From positions 186,001 through 250,000 of the forward strand of contig DF236969.1 of assembly GCA_000708835.1 (NCBI GenBank): a stretch of 64,000 bases of DNA. Reading direction: 5' to 3'. Shown here piece after piece: positions 1 through 11,400 of the stretch. The first letter of the stretch is position 1. Every line of letters begins with the position of its first letter. Position numbers and translations under genes: made by a program. Below the pieces are notes generated by a model. It was not told the DNA's origin and did not search any database. It saw nothing but the letters and a program-made list of their open reading frames with translations. Origin of the DNA: Klebsormidium nitens. Taxonomy: Eukaryota > Streptophyta > Klebsormidiophyceae > Klebsormidiales > Klebsormidiaceae.

Positions 1-163
1 AAGCTACAGGCAATAAGTAAGATCCCTTACGACGATAGCCAACAAAGATCCAGTTGGTAAATCTGTACACGAGAATGAGCTGCAAAACGGGTTGCTTAAC
101 TTGCTTCTGGTTGACAAAAGGACGTTGATTGTGGAACATGAAGTGATCTTAAGGAGCCAGACT

Positions 164-376
164 ATGAAACAACGGGCGGAAATTCTTCCCATACTTCTCT
201 TGGGAGCTTGCGTGGGAGCTTGTCTAGGCGTCCAACCACACTACAATGCAGCAAGACATTGCATCCCATCTCGTTTTTACCAGATCTTACTGGATGCGGC
301 AGCAGAAATTGTGTCTGGGAAACCTTACTATGGAGGTAACAGAAACGATTTGAAGAGTGTCTGGTGCGGCTGCTAG
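164..376 (+). CDS. Possible short secreted peptide, weakly supported
   Basis: This is an open frame of 70 codons starting at an ATG. The N-terminus looks like a secretion signal: a Lys/Arg start, then a Leu-Leu-Leu-Gly-Ala-Cys-rich core ending in small residues, so cleavage near residue 22 is possible. The rest is short, has three more cysteines and resembles no family I know. A GT that could act as a donor lies near 335, so this may instead be one exon of a gene beginning left of the window. Chance is a real alternative. Confidence 0.15.
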   Translation: MKQRAEILPILLLGACVGACLGVQPHYNAARHCIPSRFYQILLDAAAEIVSGKPYYGGNRNDLKSVWCGC

Positions 377-1670
377 AATTAATTACTCTCAAGAAAATCA
401 ACCTGTTCTTGATGGTCAGGCATGTTTTTTAGTCATGGTTCCTTTGGAGCAGCCTGGGCGGTTCTGGCTGACACAGGAAAATGCAGCGCGGGCTTTGTTT
501 TGCTCAGGGCCAGTTCAAAAGAAGCTGTACATGCACGTTGCACTTTAGCACCTTTGCAATCCTGTCTCCCCTTTTTACCACTTCACTCCAAGCTCCTCTT
601 GAAAACTAGCACAGATAGGAGGAGGAACTCCAGAGTAGGCCTCAAAAAGGGCTGCCCCTGAAACAGCAAGGCTCATCCTACTCAATCCTCAACTTCGCTA
701 GGTTCCTACCAGAACAAGAGACACCCTTGACTCCAGCTGATTACCTGGGGTGCATAGTTACTGCCTCGAACGACCCTCCTGTCATACATTATGTTCATTG
801 GGATGGGGTATGGTCCCCCCTCTGTGGCCTCATTTGGCTCCCTATACCTCCTCCTGTTGGCAGTGACTCTTGACTGGCTCGTAAGCTGCGTCTCGCTACC
901 ATTGCCTGACGGCTGCCTGTAATGTACGGCCGCCATTGACATGCGCTTCTTACACTGGGCAGGACAACTTCTAGACCCCTCAGCGTTCCTTCTTTTTCAA
1001 TCCTTTATTTGCTCAGCAAGCTCGTTGCTTCTCTGGACGGCCCGAGAAGGGGCCTATAACTTCTTTCCTCTCCGCCATCATCCACCTCTGCCTGGAAAAG
1101 AAAAAGGGCCCGCGCAAACTCCCAGGGCGGACAATCCTTGCCAGCATGCTAGAATCTGGTGCCGCAACGATATTGGCCTATAACCGAGTCCTTCACTAGA
1201 GGAACGCAAAGCTTGTGATGTTTCCTGTCCTTAGCTGCGCGTGAGAGTCATCCGTCTGACCTTCTAACTTTTGAATTACTCAGGTCTGCGAGCAGAAACG
1301 TATACCGGTACCGTAATCAGTTTCCACGCAGTCAATTCAATCAGCGTACACAGTGACGTGAAAGCGTTCGATGAGTCTTATATTATTTCGAAGTAACAAC
1401 TACATACTGCAGCTACCATTGAATGAGGTACCTACCCGCTTGGGCGGACACCCTGTCCACGATGTACCTAGGTTTTAACAAGCGACCCGGTCCAGTGTCC
1501 TACCGTGTAGGACCTACGGGCAATGGTGTTCAGCAAATGGTTGTCGCGCGCGGTCGACTTTTTCGGACGGTGATCACGGTCGATGGCAAGCAGATGACGT
1601 GATCGAACGGCTCACAGGGTGGAAAACCAGAACTGGTGCCAGAAGTCCCATCAAAGAGCAATGAGCATGA

Positions 1671-1694
1671 GCACTGGCAGGTCTGTGCCAGTGC
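1671..1694. repeat. Short inverted repeat (9-bp stem, 6-nt loop)
   Basis: The nine bases at 1671-1679 (gcactggca) are the exact reverse complement of 1686-1694, around a 6-nt spacer. It lies in non-coding DNA. No T-run or other element gives it a function. Confidence 0.5.
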
Positions 1695-2054
1695 ACGGTG
1701 CAATACCGGTAGGTCTTAGGTGTCTGTGCAAGGGTAATATATATGTACTCGCTCAAAACAGCACCGCACTGCTGTCTTCTGAGAAGTAGAGCTGCTGGCA
1801 CCAGACATACGTGGGACATCGTTCCTAGCCTCTAGGCTCTGTGCCAGTCAAGCTCAAAAATCATACAGGGCAGGACCGAGGTAGGGCGGGCAGATACTAA
1901 AGAAGAACGAAGAATGGACGAAACGCAGTTTGGAGCTGAAAGTAGCTAGAAAGGGAGGAGGCATAGTTGCAGCGGTTCGATGACACTGTTGAGCAGCTAT
2001 GAGCTCCAATTGATACTTCTCCTGCTGCTGGAAGATAGTACGGATGCGCTCTGA

Positions 2055-3146
2055 CCAAATTGGAGTCACAGTGGATTCGATCAGACCGCATTGGTGAAAG
2101 CATGGAGCAAGCTGGTTGAGCAGTATGCTTCCAAGCTTTTGTCTGATGACTACGCAAGGCTGTTGGAAGTCTTCGATGCGATTGAAATTCTGAAGGGGAA
2201 GATGCTGGACAGCCCCTCTGTAAGGTGCAAGGTGTCCCGCCTTCTCCAGGAGCTTCTTGCATACAAGCGCGGCGCGGTTGTCCAACGAGTGGTGCAAGTG
2301 CTCCTGACAAGGCGCCCCACGATCTCAAGCTTTAAGAACAACAGAGTGAACACGGCAAACTATAGGCTTTACCTGGCCTGTTGCATGACTTTGGCGACAT
2401 TGAGTGAAAGCCAAGTGGTTGCGCGCTTCTGTGTGAAGGAGAAGAAGACGACGCGCATGCTTGCTGCGGAGCTCATGTACCTCCACAAGCATGGGATGGC
2501 TCTCATGCTCAAAAACATTGCAGTGAAGAATGCAGAGGATTTGCAATTTTCCCTGAGGTTGTCACTGGATGCCATCAGGGGATTTCTGAACCTTTTTCGT
2601 GCTTCGGATCACTTTCGCCGGACTCTGCAGGAGATTGACGAGCTTTTCCCAGCTCTTGAAAAGCTTTTGGTGACGCTTCATGACTCGGCACAGTTGATTC
2701 CAGAGCACCAAATTCAGAGGGCCCTGATCTATAGCTTTCGTTTGATTTACACGTTCATTCTCTTTGAAGACACCCAGCAGTGGGCTCTTGACAGAGGACT
2801 CCTCAGGATCCAAGCGGCAGGTGCAAGGTTTGCAATGCTTGACAACTTTGCCAACGGCAGCCCCATGCAGATGCTCGGTCGCTCCATGATGGATGAAGGT
2901 GGTTTGCAAGAAGTTCAGCACCTCGACCTCTGGATGAGAGATTGCAAGGATCCGCGAACAGCAAGTGCAATCCGGACCTTCTATTTGGACCATTTTAAGG
3001 ATTTGTTCACGACCCTTGGACCGACCGTCGCAGGCTCAACAGGCATGTCTCCTAATGTGCAACGAGCTCTCGAAGGTGACGATCACGAGTCTCTGAGGTT
3101 TGTAAAGGCTTTGGCTAGGCTGCACAATGGCCGCTCTGTCATCTGA
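2055..3146 (+). CDS. Helical (ARM-like) protein segment upstream of a MYND finger; 5' end unknown
   Basis: The frame is open from 2055 to a TGA ending at 3146. The first in-frame ATG is at 2202, but the residues before it already look like amphipathic helix, so the true start is probably in an upstream exon. A usable acceptor (gatcag) ends at 2084. The product is rich in Leu, Ala, Arg and Lys helices with no signal peptide or membrane span, and resembles alpha-solenoid (armadillo-like) folds. I do not recognise a named family. Its last 20 codons overlap the start of a MYND finger read in another frame. Solenoid-plus-MYND is a common algal architecture, so the two may be one protein. A 43-nt stretch at 3076-3118 has GT...AG ends and would join the frames exactly, though it is short for an intron. 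A one-base sequence error is the other explanation. Confidence 0.5.
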   Translation, partial: PNWSHSGFDQTALVKAWSKLVEQYASKLLSDDYARLLEVFDAIEILKGKMLDSPSVRCKVSRLLQELLAYKRGAVVQRVVQVLLTRRPTISSFKNNRVNTANYRLYLACCMTLATLSESQVVARFCVKEKKTTRMLAAELMYLHKHGMALMLKNIAVKNAEDLQFSLRLSLDAIRGFLNLFRASDHFRRTLQEIDELFPALEKLLVTLHDSAQLIPEHQIQRALIYSFRLIYTFILFEDTQQWALDRGLLRIQAAGARFAMLDNFANGSPMQMLGRSMMDEGGLQEVQHLDLWMRDCKDPRTASAIRTFYLDHFKDLFTTLGPTVAGSTGMSPNVQRALEGDDHESLRFVKALARLHNGRSVI

Positions 3147-3684
3147 TGCGCCGGTCGTCTGCTCCTGGGAGCTGTGTGAAGTAGGTTCTATGTCAGAAGA
3201 TGGGACAAAATTCAGCAAGTGCGCTGAGTGCTCGTTGGCTTACTACTGCAGGTGAGACAGTTTGGTTCTGAGATCTTTGGTTGCTTTCAATCTGTGTTGC
3301 CCGTTTTGGGGTTCAACTTGTTTCTTGACTTATCTCCTGTCTCACCACTGTGTTCGACGAACTGGACAGTGCCAAGAATACTGCGCTTTTGAAGCTTCAT
3401 AGTTATTGCATCACAGGCATACATGTATCATAAGCATCGATGTGTTTGTGCCACACAAAATTTGGTTGCTTGTTTCCTTGAGCTGATGATTCTGCTTTCT
3501 GCTCCTTTTTGCTCATCGCTCCTGCACTACTATTTTGAGCAGCACTCTGTAGACGCTGACGCAACTCATCAATCTTTTCAATTTATGCAGCAAGGAGCAT
3601 CAGAAACTACATTGGCGGAGCCACAAGAAGCAGTGCGAGGATGCGTCCTGTATGACACCTGCAAGAAAATCCTCGTCCACCTGA
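3127..3684 (+). CDS. MYND-type zinc finger protein (two exons; may be the C-terminus of the upstream ORF)
   Basis: Exons are 3127-3251 and 3591-3684 (73 codons with stop), joined at AG|gtgaga and tatgcag|C. The joined frame shows the MYND zinc pattern: Cys-x4-Cys, about 14 residues, Cys-x2-Cys, then a Tyr-Tyr-Cys-Ser-Lys-Glu-His-Gln core followed by His-Trp-x2-His-x3-Cys. That supplies the seven Cys and one His expected of a C6HC finger. The tail is short and Ser/Thr-rich. MYND fingers bind proline-rich peptide partners and often sit at the end of larger proteins. A 72-aa stand-alone protein would be unusually small, so I favour fusion to the helical ORF at 2055-3146. The MYND frame upstream of 3127 is open only back to 3103. 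A GTAAG donor two bases after the stop (3687) hints at an intron in the 3' UTR or an alternative end. Confidence 0.7.
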
Positions 3685-5496
3685 AGGTAAGAGCACTATG
3701 CTGTTGGTAGGTCCATCAACATCTATACCACATAGAGCATTTCAGTGTGACTCCTTTTCTAAGCCGAGCGAGCAATGCAGGCGACGAAGAAGGGAGAGCA
3801 CGAATCAGACGAAAAAGGAATCAACCACTTGGGCTTTGTCCATCTCTTCGAGTTAAGAAGGGTCGGTGGTTGATAAAGCACCTGCTCGAAAGTAGTCAGC
3901 AGGATAGTCAGCAGAATCATCATAATATAGCGAAGCAGACAGGAAGGATCCTACTTCCTTCTATTTTCAGCCTTTGACGTTTGTCCTGCTTCGTTGACGT
4001 CGTGTCTTAGCAGTGACTGGTCGGATGGGCAGGCTCAGGTTGACAAAACATCGGACGGAGTCTCTGACCAAGCGAAAGACTCTGAGGATGAGTCGAAGTT
4101 AGGCCTCCGTAAAGTACCTTACACGCCTTAAACGGAGCCGAAACTTTTACCTTACACGCCTTAAATGGAGCCGAAACTTTTACCTGAAAACCAAGCACTT
4201 GCGTGGGCAAGGTCGAATAGTCGGATCAACCTCGTCTCTTTCCAGAACGCAGGCTGAGCTAGCAATTGTGATCATCTACAGTCGTTGATTGCTTGGTGGG
4301 CTCTGAAAGCCAAAATTTATTCTTGATTTGGTGTGTGACCCTTGCTGCAGGTGTTTGACACTCTTGAGGTGCTGGGGCACTCTTCTAGAATCTTGAGGGT
4401 GGAATCCCACGGAGGGAAATGAATAAGTGTAGGATCAGAGGCAAAATACGTACGGTCCGTCGAAATCAAAGGGAAAACTCGCCAAAGAGAGCCCTGAACG
4501 GACTCAAGCTGCAAAAGAAACAACGATGGACGAAAGTATGGCCGGGCTTGATGAGACTCTTTGACTCATATCGCATGAAACTTGAAGTCGATTGCGTAGT
4601 TAACAGTCGAGCGACGTGTCCATATTAATGTCACCAATAGCAAGCCTTCTCCGGGCGTGGTTCAGATGGAACGTCCTGCAGATCTCGCGTGGTCACGCGC
4701 GTGTGCATGCTTGCATATAGATATGAATTGTTCTATAGTAGCCAGCTAGATACAATGATTTGAACTTATTGCTTACATGGTCTATTGTCAATTTAGACTG
4801 TATCTAGAGTCGTGTCGGCCATGCCGCGTTGCTCAGCTTGCAAGGACAACTGCATGCGCATGTACGTACGCAAAAATGGTGTGAAATCAAATTATGGTAC
4901 GGTCATGTGTATTTGACGCCTAGGGCACGCACTGCATGATGATTGAGCTTTCGAGTTGGCCCACAGCACACATGGAGGCCTGCCAGCAGGCTAGCTTGCA
5001 TGCAGTGGCATCTGGCTGCGTATACGCGCGCATGCGGGGACGTCCAACGCCATGCCGTCCCGATGCATCGCACATGTGTCGTTCTATGAAAAATACACAT
5101 GCCAGGCCGCCCTGTACTTCAACGCATAATCTCTCTATAGTTCTCGAACGGTTGTACCGTGTACGAGCCTCTAGCTCATTTTCGATTTGCCGCTGATGCA
5201 ATAATGGCATGCACGTGTGGCATAAACTGATGTCATCCAGTCAACCGCTGAGTCTAGAACCATGTACAATGTACACTCGTTAAGGATCAACAATATGACG
5301 GCTCTGCATGCGTATCTTGTAGCATGGTGCGCGACAGGCCTGCCTTAGAGACTAGGGCGAGGAAACGTAGTTGTTCCCCGGTCTTGCAGCATGACTTGAG
5401 ATTGTAGCGCTCAGATTCGCGACGAACAACTTAGCTTCTGTCACGATTCTTCGTGCAGTTGTTTGTTTCTGTCCGCCAAGAAGCGTCTAGAACATA
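3685..5496. other. Intergenic region between convergent genes
   Basis: This lies between the 3' end of the MYND gene (+) and the stop of TRS130 (-). Short open frames are present on both strands but none has a recognisable motif or a consistent splice model. It contains a tandem duplication (4116-4185) and AT-rich DNA with many CATGCA-like words around 4690-5090. Both genes' 3' UTRs must lie here. I see no RNA gene. Confidence 0.6.
4116..4185. repeat. 33-bp tandem duplication
   Basis: A 33-bp unit starting accttacacgccttaaacgg occurs at 4116-4148 and again at 4149-4181, with one C/T difference, followed by the first bases of a third copy. It lies in non-coding DNA. No function is visible. 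Confidence 0.85.
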
Positions 5497-8400
5497 TCAA
5501 GAGCTCTTCATTGCACAGAAGGCAGAGCTCGTTGCTGGGGGCAACACGCAAACCAGATGCGGGCCAGCCGGGCTGCAGAATAAGGAAACTTTGCTCAGCC
5601 ATAACAGTCAAGCCGCAGCCACATTAGCACACAATAGATAAGACAAGCCAGAAGCAGATTCTGAACGAGAGACTGCCTGAGTGAACCCCCCAAACAAAAC
5701 GTCCCTGTGACCCCGGTCTGCGTTACCGTAAGGCACTGTTTTCTAATTGCAGAGAAGATTGGCACACGATTGAGAACTGCACATTGTCCCCCGAAGAGGA
5801 TTGAACAAGGCCCGTCGGCAAGAGGTAATCTGGTAGACCCTCCTTGAAAGGGTTCGCGGCACCTTACCTGTGCGAGATGTGGCCTCTGCTTATTCCGGGC
5901 AGCTTCAGGGCCGGTGGGTGCACGTGTCCCGTCACGATAGGCACGCACGCCATGCTGACTACAAGGAAGGCCCCTTTCCGCCTCTCGAGCGTCAGCCGGC
6001 CTTTTCGTCGCCCAGCAATCATCCACTGCAAGATCGGAAGAGTTTCATGAAGCCCAGTAACTTTTCACCAGCGGAGTCAATAGCAGCACTTGCTATGAGA
6101 TTCAATGCCGCAAAGAGGCGACGAAGTGCAGACTGGCAGGATATGTCAAAAGCGGATTGTTCGAGCAGATGCGATTCAGTGGTTTAAAGGTCGCGGGAGA
6201 AACCTATGACCCTGCGAAGAGAAGAGAACCAGTTTTTTTGCGCGCTGTTACAAAACCAGGAGCTCAATCGTCGAGCTGAATACAAGTCGAGAGTCACGAA
6301 GATCGTTCCTGATTTCGCGCACCGCAGAGCGTTTGTTGTCATACTCGTGTTGTCCAAGCAAGTGATGGTGAAAGTTATGTGATCAAAAAGGCTTCCAAAA
6401 CAGAACGGGCAATGTCTAAGAAAGGGTGTACGAAGGCCCTTGCCTGTTCCTGCCCCGCCTTGATCTCGTAGCTCAGCTCCTCGGCCTCTCCATCGGTCTC
6501 TCCATCTTCCCCCTCCCCAGTTACCAGCCTTTTCTCCCCCCCGACGAGCCGCTCGACCCGCCATTGCAACACCAGCGCCCGCCCAACGGTGACAACGCCG
6601 CTCAGCGGCAGCAGCCCCACCGCCAACCGCTTCTCGAGGACGGGCATCTGGAGCACAAACGAGTGCCGGAACGTAGACGGGGTCGCGGACTTCTGGCCTT
6701 CCACTGGGCTGTGCGCGCCGTATCGCCGATCACCTTGCACCGTGTACTCGAGAACCAACATGCTGCTGGCCTTGGACGGGACGCTGATGCTGAGCCGTTT
6801 GGTGCCGTCGCCGTTGGTGGTAACGGGCTCGGGAGCGGTAACGGTTGCCGGCGCCGGCTTGACGGTGAAGAGGAGGGCGCCCTCGGAGCCGGCGTGAACG
6901 GTCAGGGGGAGGAGCCAAGCGGTGTCGATGCTTGAGGGAGATTGGTCCGCTTGGGCGGGAACGAAGTTGGACTGCAGCTCCAGACGAGCGCTTGTCACGG
7001 TGACAGTTGCCTCAAGCTGGGAGCGGAGAACGACCTGCAAGGAAGGAGAAACGTCTGTGAGTTTCGACAATGAGCATGTTACCAAGCATTTTCTTCGAGA
7101 ATGTTTGATGATTGATGACGACGAGAGTCGGATAAAGGGGGACGGAGACTGCCAGCTTCCCCGTTAGAGCGTTCAAAGAATACCCGTCTTTGGTGGGACT
7201 TCACTACGCAGAGGAAGAGTGCATAAGTACAGCTGACGACATTTCGACTGCAGCAGCAAACCTGGTAAAATGTTCGTTAAGGCACTGGGCAGCTTGTTCC
7301 GAGAGGCCGATCAGTTGCCGGGGCAAGCGACATACAGAATGGGCCACCATTTCATTGCAATTTCGTGGTTCATGAGCTCTGCCATTTTTGGACAACCACT
7401 TGGCCATGTAAGCGAGAGGCCCAGCAAAGTTGCAAATCCACAAAACCTGGTCGACGTCGCCACAGCAACGCACTTCCAGCTCATGCTCACCTGCAGGAGC
7501 ATCGTCCCGTCGTTGCTCTTGCTGACCACCCGGTCCGCCGCCGCAAACGGCTCCGCAAAGTGCAGCGAGAGCGCCTTCTGGAACTCGCGCCCGCGCCCCG
7601 CCCCGAACTCCAGCTTCACGCTCAGCATCCGTATGCCCCCCTCGGCCTCCGCCCTCTCGCTCTGCTCGTCCACCCACTTAGACAGCCGCTGCTGCTGCGG
7701 GGGGTTGGCGTAGCCCGTCTTTCTGCCCCCCGTGTCGGGGGTACCGTTTGGGGGGGTGGGCGGCAGGGTGCTGCCTCGTGGGGGGGTCCCGAGCGGCGTG
7801 TTGTGGGCCTTAGTCGGGGCGGGGGATGGAGAGGGCGTGGGGGTGTAGGCGAGAATATTGGGGTTGGTGGACTGCTCGTCCGCAAGCTTGAATCCGCGAA
7901 CGCGCACCCAGACGATGGTGGGCGTTTCGGACGCCCAGTCCGGGAGTGCTATTGCCCCGTTCCGCATCTCGACGAGCTTTCCCCTCGGATTCGACCCCGC
8001 TCCACCCGTTCCGTCGCTGGTATTTACTGGCGTTCCGTTCGGGACCGATCCGTTTTCCCCTGTGACAACTGATGCCGCCGTTCCCTCGGCATCGGCCTCC
8101 GGCAAAGCGCTCCCGTCCGTGCACTGCGCTACCAGCTCCAAGTGCGCCATCTGCGGCTCTTCGAGTACGAGTCCGTTCCCCACCGACAGCCGCAACAGTG
8201 CTCCTTGGAGCGAGTAGTCGAGCGCCTTCACCAGAACGCCCGCCCACTGGACCTCCCCCAAAAGCAACCCGCTCGCGACAACCGCGCCCACTTCGACGAG
8301 CGGCCGAGCGGCCGCCACGTGGAGGGCCGGCCGGAGGGGCTTCTCGCTGGAAAGGTGCTGGTCGCTGTCGGGGGATCCCCCCTTGGAGCCAGCCGCGCTG

Positions 8401-11400
8401 GTGGAGCAGTGGGTGTGGGTGCGCAGCCGGACGCGACCCAGCAGACCTGATGTACAGGATCCATTTTGAGATCAGATTTAAACGGTTCAGGGGAAGAACG
8501 TCAGCTTTTCGTATTCGGTGAAAACGACAGGGCGTCGAAGTCTTGATGTCACGAGCAGTGGGTGGGTGCGAAGCAGCACACGACTGAGCAAGCCTGGAGC
8601 AAGGGGAAGCAATTGTCAGAGAGCAAAGCTCAATTCTGGGGATGCTTGTGGTTCTGTGAAAACGTGGGACTCATCATTCAACATCGATTAGCAAAGGGTA
8701 GTCAACTTGGAGCGTTCGGATCTAGGCCCTCTGTTTTGCTTTGGGTTTGACATTGATTGAATGAAAGTAAGGCGCTTTGTCTGCTTTGCTTTCGAGATGC
8801 ATGGTATTACAAGCGAGACCTGCTGTCTTAATAGAGGTTTTTGGGTAATCCAAGTCCGACAAGCTCGGGGAAATCATCACCGGTTCCGTGACAATGAGTG
8901 CGCCAAATGCTGGGGATTCTCTTTCCACGAAAGATCGATAAGTCCTACCGCACTACGAGTGCCAAGAGCTTGTGCAGGAGGAGTTTGAAATGGTACTCGA
9001 TGGAAATGCCCAACAACTTTCTTACCAGTCAACGCCTGGAGCACATAAGTTCCTTGCCGCTGCGGGCTGATGGCAATCGGCACCACATTCTTCCCTGGGT
9101 TCAACACTGGCGGCTCCGTGCTCTTGACGACCTTGGCTTCGTCAGATGCTGACGCGGACGTAGCTTGCAGCGTCAAGCTCAGCGAGTCCAAGGCAAACTG
9201 CAGCAAAAGCGAGACCGTCAGCGGCTCCAAAGGGATACAAGTCCATGCAAGCTGCGTGAGTTCCTCGAAGGTCTGCCCATTCTCTTATCAGCGTGAATGG
9301 CTCTTTCAAAGTCACGACCTCTGTGCCTTGACTTGCGGTCAGTCTGCATCACACTGTCATGTACTTGGTGGATTGCCAACCAGAAGCTGCCGAAACAATC
9401 GAAAGTGCGTCCATCAATCGCTTTCTCGAGACGATACGCAAACGCTCATCAACAGATCAATGTGCCATGCTCCCACTCATGGGCGACGTCATCACTTACC
9501 CCTTCCGGAAAGCCGCTCCAGATCGTGATGTCGATGGAGCCCGGGTCACCTTCACAGAAATCGAGCGGCGGGCCCCCTTTGGTTGCGAACGTCAGCAGCG
9601 AGCTGATGTCCAGCGAGACCGGGTCCTGGAGGCCGCTCCTGGCAACGCGGGCGAACTCACGCTGGAGCTGTAACCGCTCATCCTGAGATAGAAACACAAC
9701 GCAGGTTTTGGAAACTGTCAAAGACAGGATAAACAGATGCTGAAGGATGCAAAAAGTCAGAAAGCGCGTCGTTTTGAGTATGCAGGCCGGCGGCACGGAA
9801 CGAGAATCGAAAGGGATGCGTTTCCGAGGGCTTCCGACAAGATACTAGAAAGTGGACAATGTTGCCAGCGGACAACCGAGATGCGGGACAATGGCCACCG
9901 AGACCTTCCGCCTTCTTCCAAGTACATGCGGCAATAAACATCAAGCAGACTACCAGAATTGCGAAGCTACAGAAGAACCAGTGCTTCGGTAAATTCTCAA
10001 ACAAGTAACCCGCATTCGATCTTACCTGTGTGAGCAGCCCGTCCTCTAGCGCCAGCAGCCGCATGCAGCTGCCGAGGTACCCTGCCACGTCACCTAGCTG
10101 GCGCTGGCACTCGGAGAGGCGCGGGAGTACGGACGCCAGCAGTCCGTTCCACCGTTCCGCTGCGTAGAGCGCGCACAGCTTCTCGTACAGCTTGACGGCG
10201 CTGTCCAGATTGCCGCGTTTATAATAAACGGCGGCCACCTGCGCAGACCCTAGATGATGTCAGACTCCAGCTGAGTGACGGCTTCCGGAAAGGGGACTTC
10301 CGGAACACAGTGGGGCACGATAGTGCCACCAAAACAATTATTTCCGTGGCGAGTGAAGCGAAGCCGTGGGCGCTAGTCCAAGTAGCGCGTCAACAAGAAA
10401 GGCTCGTTTTCGAGCCTGCAGTTTGCAAGACCTGCAAAGTAGAGTTGCTAAGGGGACCGTTCGCGGTGCGGGCAGATAAAGCCCTTCTTTGTCTGTACAC
10501 CGATTGCCAAAATGGCCCTCAAGTGGCCGTGTTGAAAGCAGCGCTTTGGTGCCTCAATGGACCTTCAAAGCAGAGCAAAGAAAGGACTCGCAGATTGGGG
10601 CCGCAACTTTGTATGCAGAGAAACGCACCTCCCCGTCCATCACCACCCCATGCCGGCGCCGCGACGAGCGGTGGTAGTTGTCCGCGGCGGCTCGCGTCAG
10701 CTCGAGGTACAGCTCTTCGAACGCCTGCCGGCTTGAGAGGGCCTTTCGCAGCCCGTCGTGGCTCAGGGTTTTGAGCAGGTGGGCCTCGGCTGCCACTTGG
10801 ACTTGGGCCAGCGTCATGATGGGGCCGAGAGGACGGGGGGCTGCTGGAGCAAGAGAAGCGACGAGGATCGGAAGGGTGTTCGAAAGCGCGGAAAGAAGGT
10901 CTCGTTCAGAGTGTTCTACTCGATAATGACCGTCTAAATGAGCGAGAACGAAAAGAACAGTCCCCTGGAAGGACTGGACTTAGTCAAACTGGACAGGAAC
11001 ATGAGCCAAACTTGCGTCGGTAGAATCCGAAAGGACAGACCCTTGTCAGCGGTTGCTGATTATCGAAAATCACGTGAGCGTGGAAGGATTCTCTAAGGTC
11101 AGGACATAGGCGGACACACACTGAGCATTACAAATCGGATCACCTGCCCCGATGTTGCTGCCCATGTGTCAACGCTGTTTACTATGATGCAGATGATACA
11201 AGATTTCGTGTAGGCCTTTGCTTCTGCTCACCATTCCCGCCTCCAGGGTCTGGTTGTCCTGCAGCTCTCCTCCGGTTGGCCTCCGGAGCGAGCGCGTTCG
11301 GAGCGAGAGCCAAGTCCTTCCGCCCGCTGGTGGTGGCCCCTCTGCTCTCTTCTCGTCGCGCTGCATCGGCTGATGCCTCTGCACGGCAGAACTTGCGTCT

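Larger units (their letters stand above)
1..2054. other. Left-edge stretch without a supported gene
   Basis: No reading frame here shows a domain I recognise, and no set of splice sites joins frames convincingly. One short frame from an ATG at 164 starts with a charged residue followed by a hydrophobic Leu/Ala/Gly run that could be a signal peptide, and it ends at 376. It has no other support and may be chance. A short inverted repeat lies at 1671-1694. Upstream exons of the helical ORF that follows may be hidden in this stretch, because that ORF has no convincing start codon. Confidence 0.5.

Noticed and set aside
6184..6438. TRS130 reading on past exon 14 to the stop at 6375
   Set aside because: That would lose the conserved C-terminal blocks found in frame in exons 15 and 16. 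The stop lies in an intron.
7204..8521. Several overlapping plus-strand frames
   Set aside because: They are antisense to TRS130 exon 13. The minus-strand frame matches the family throughout.
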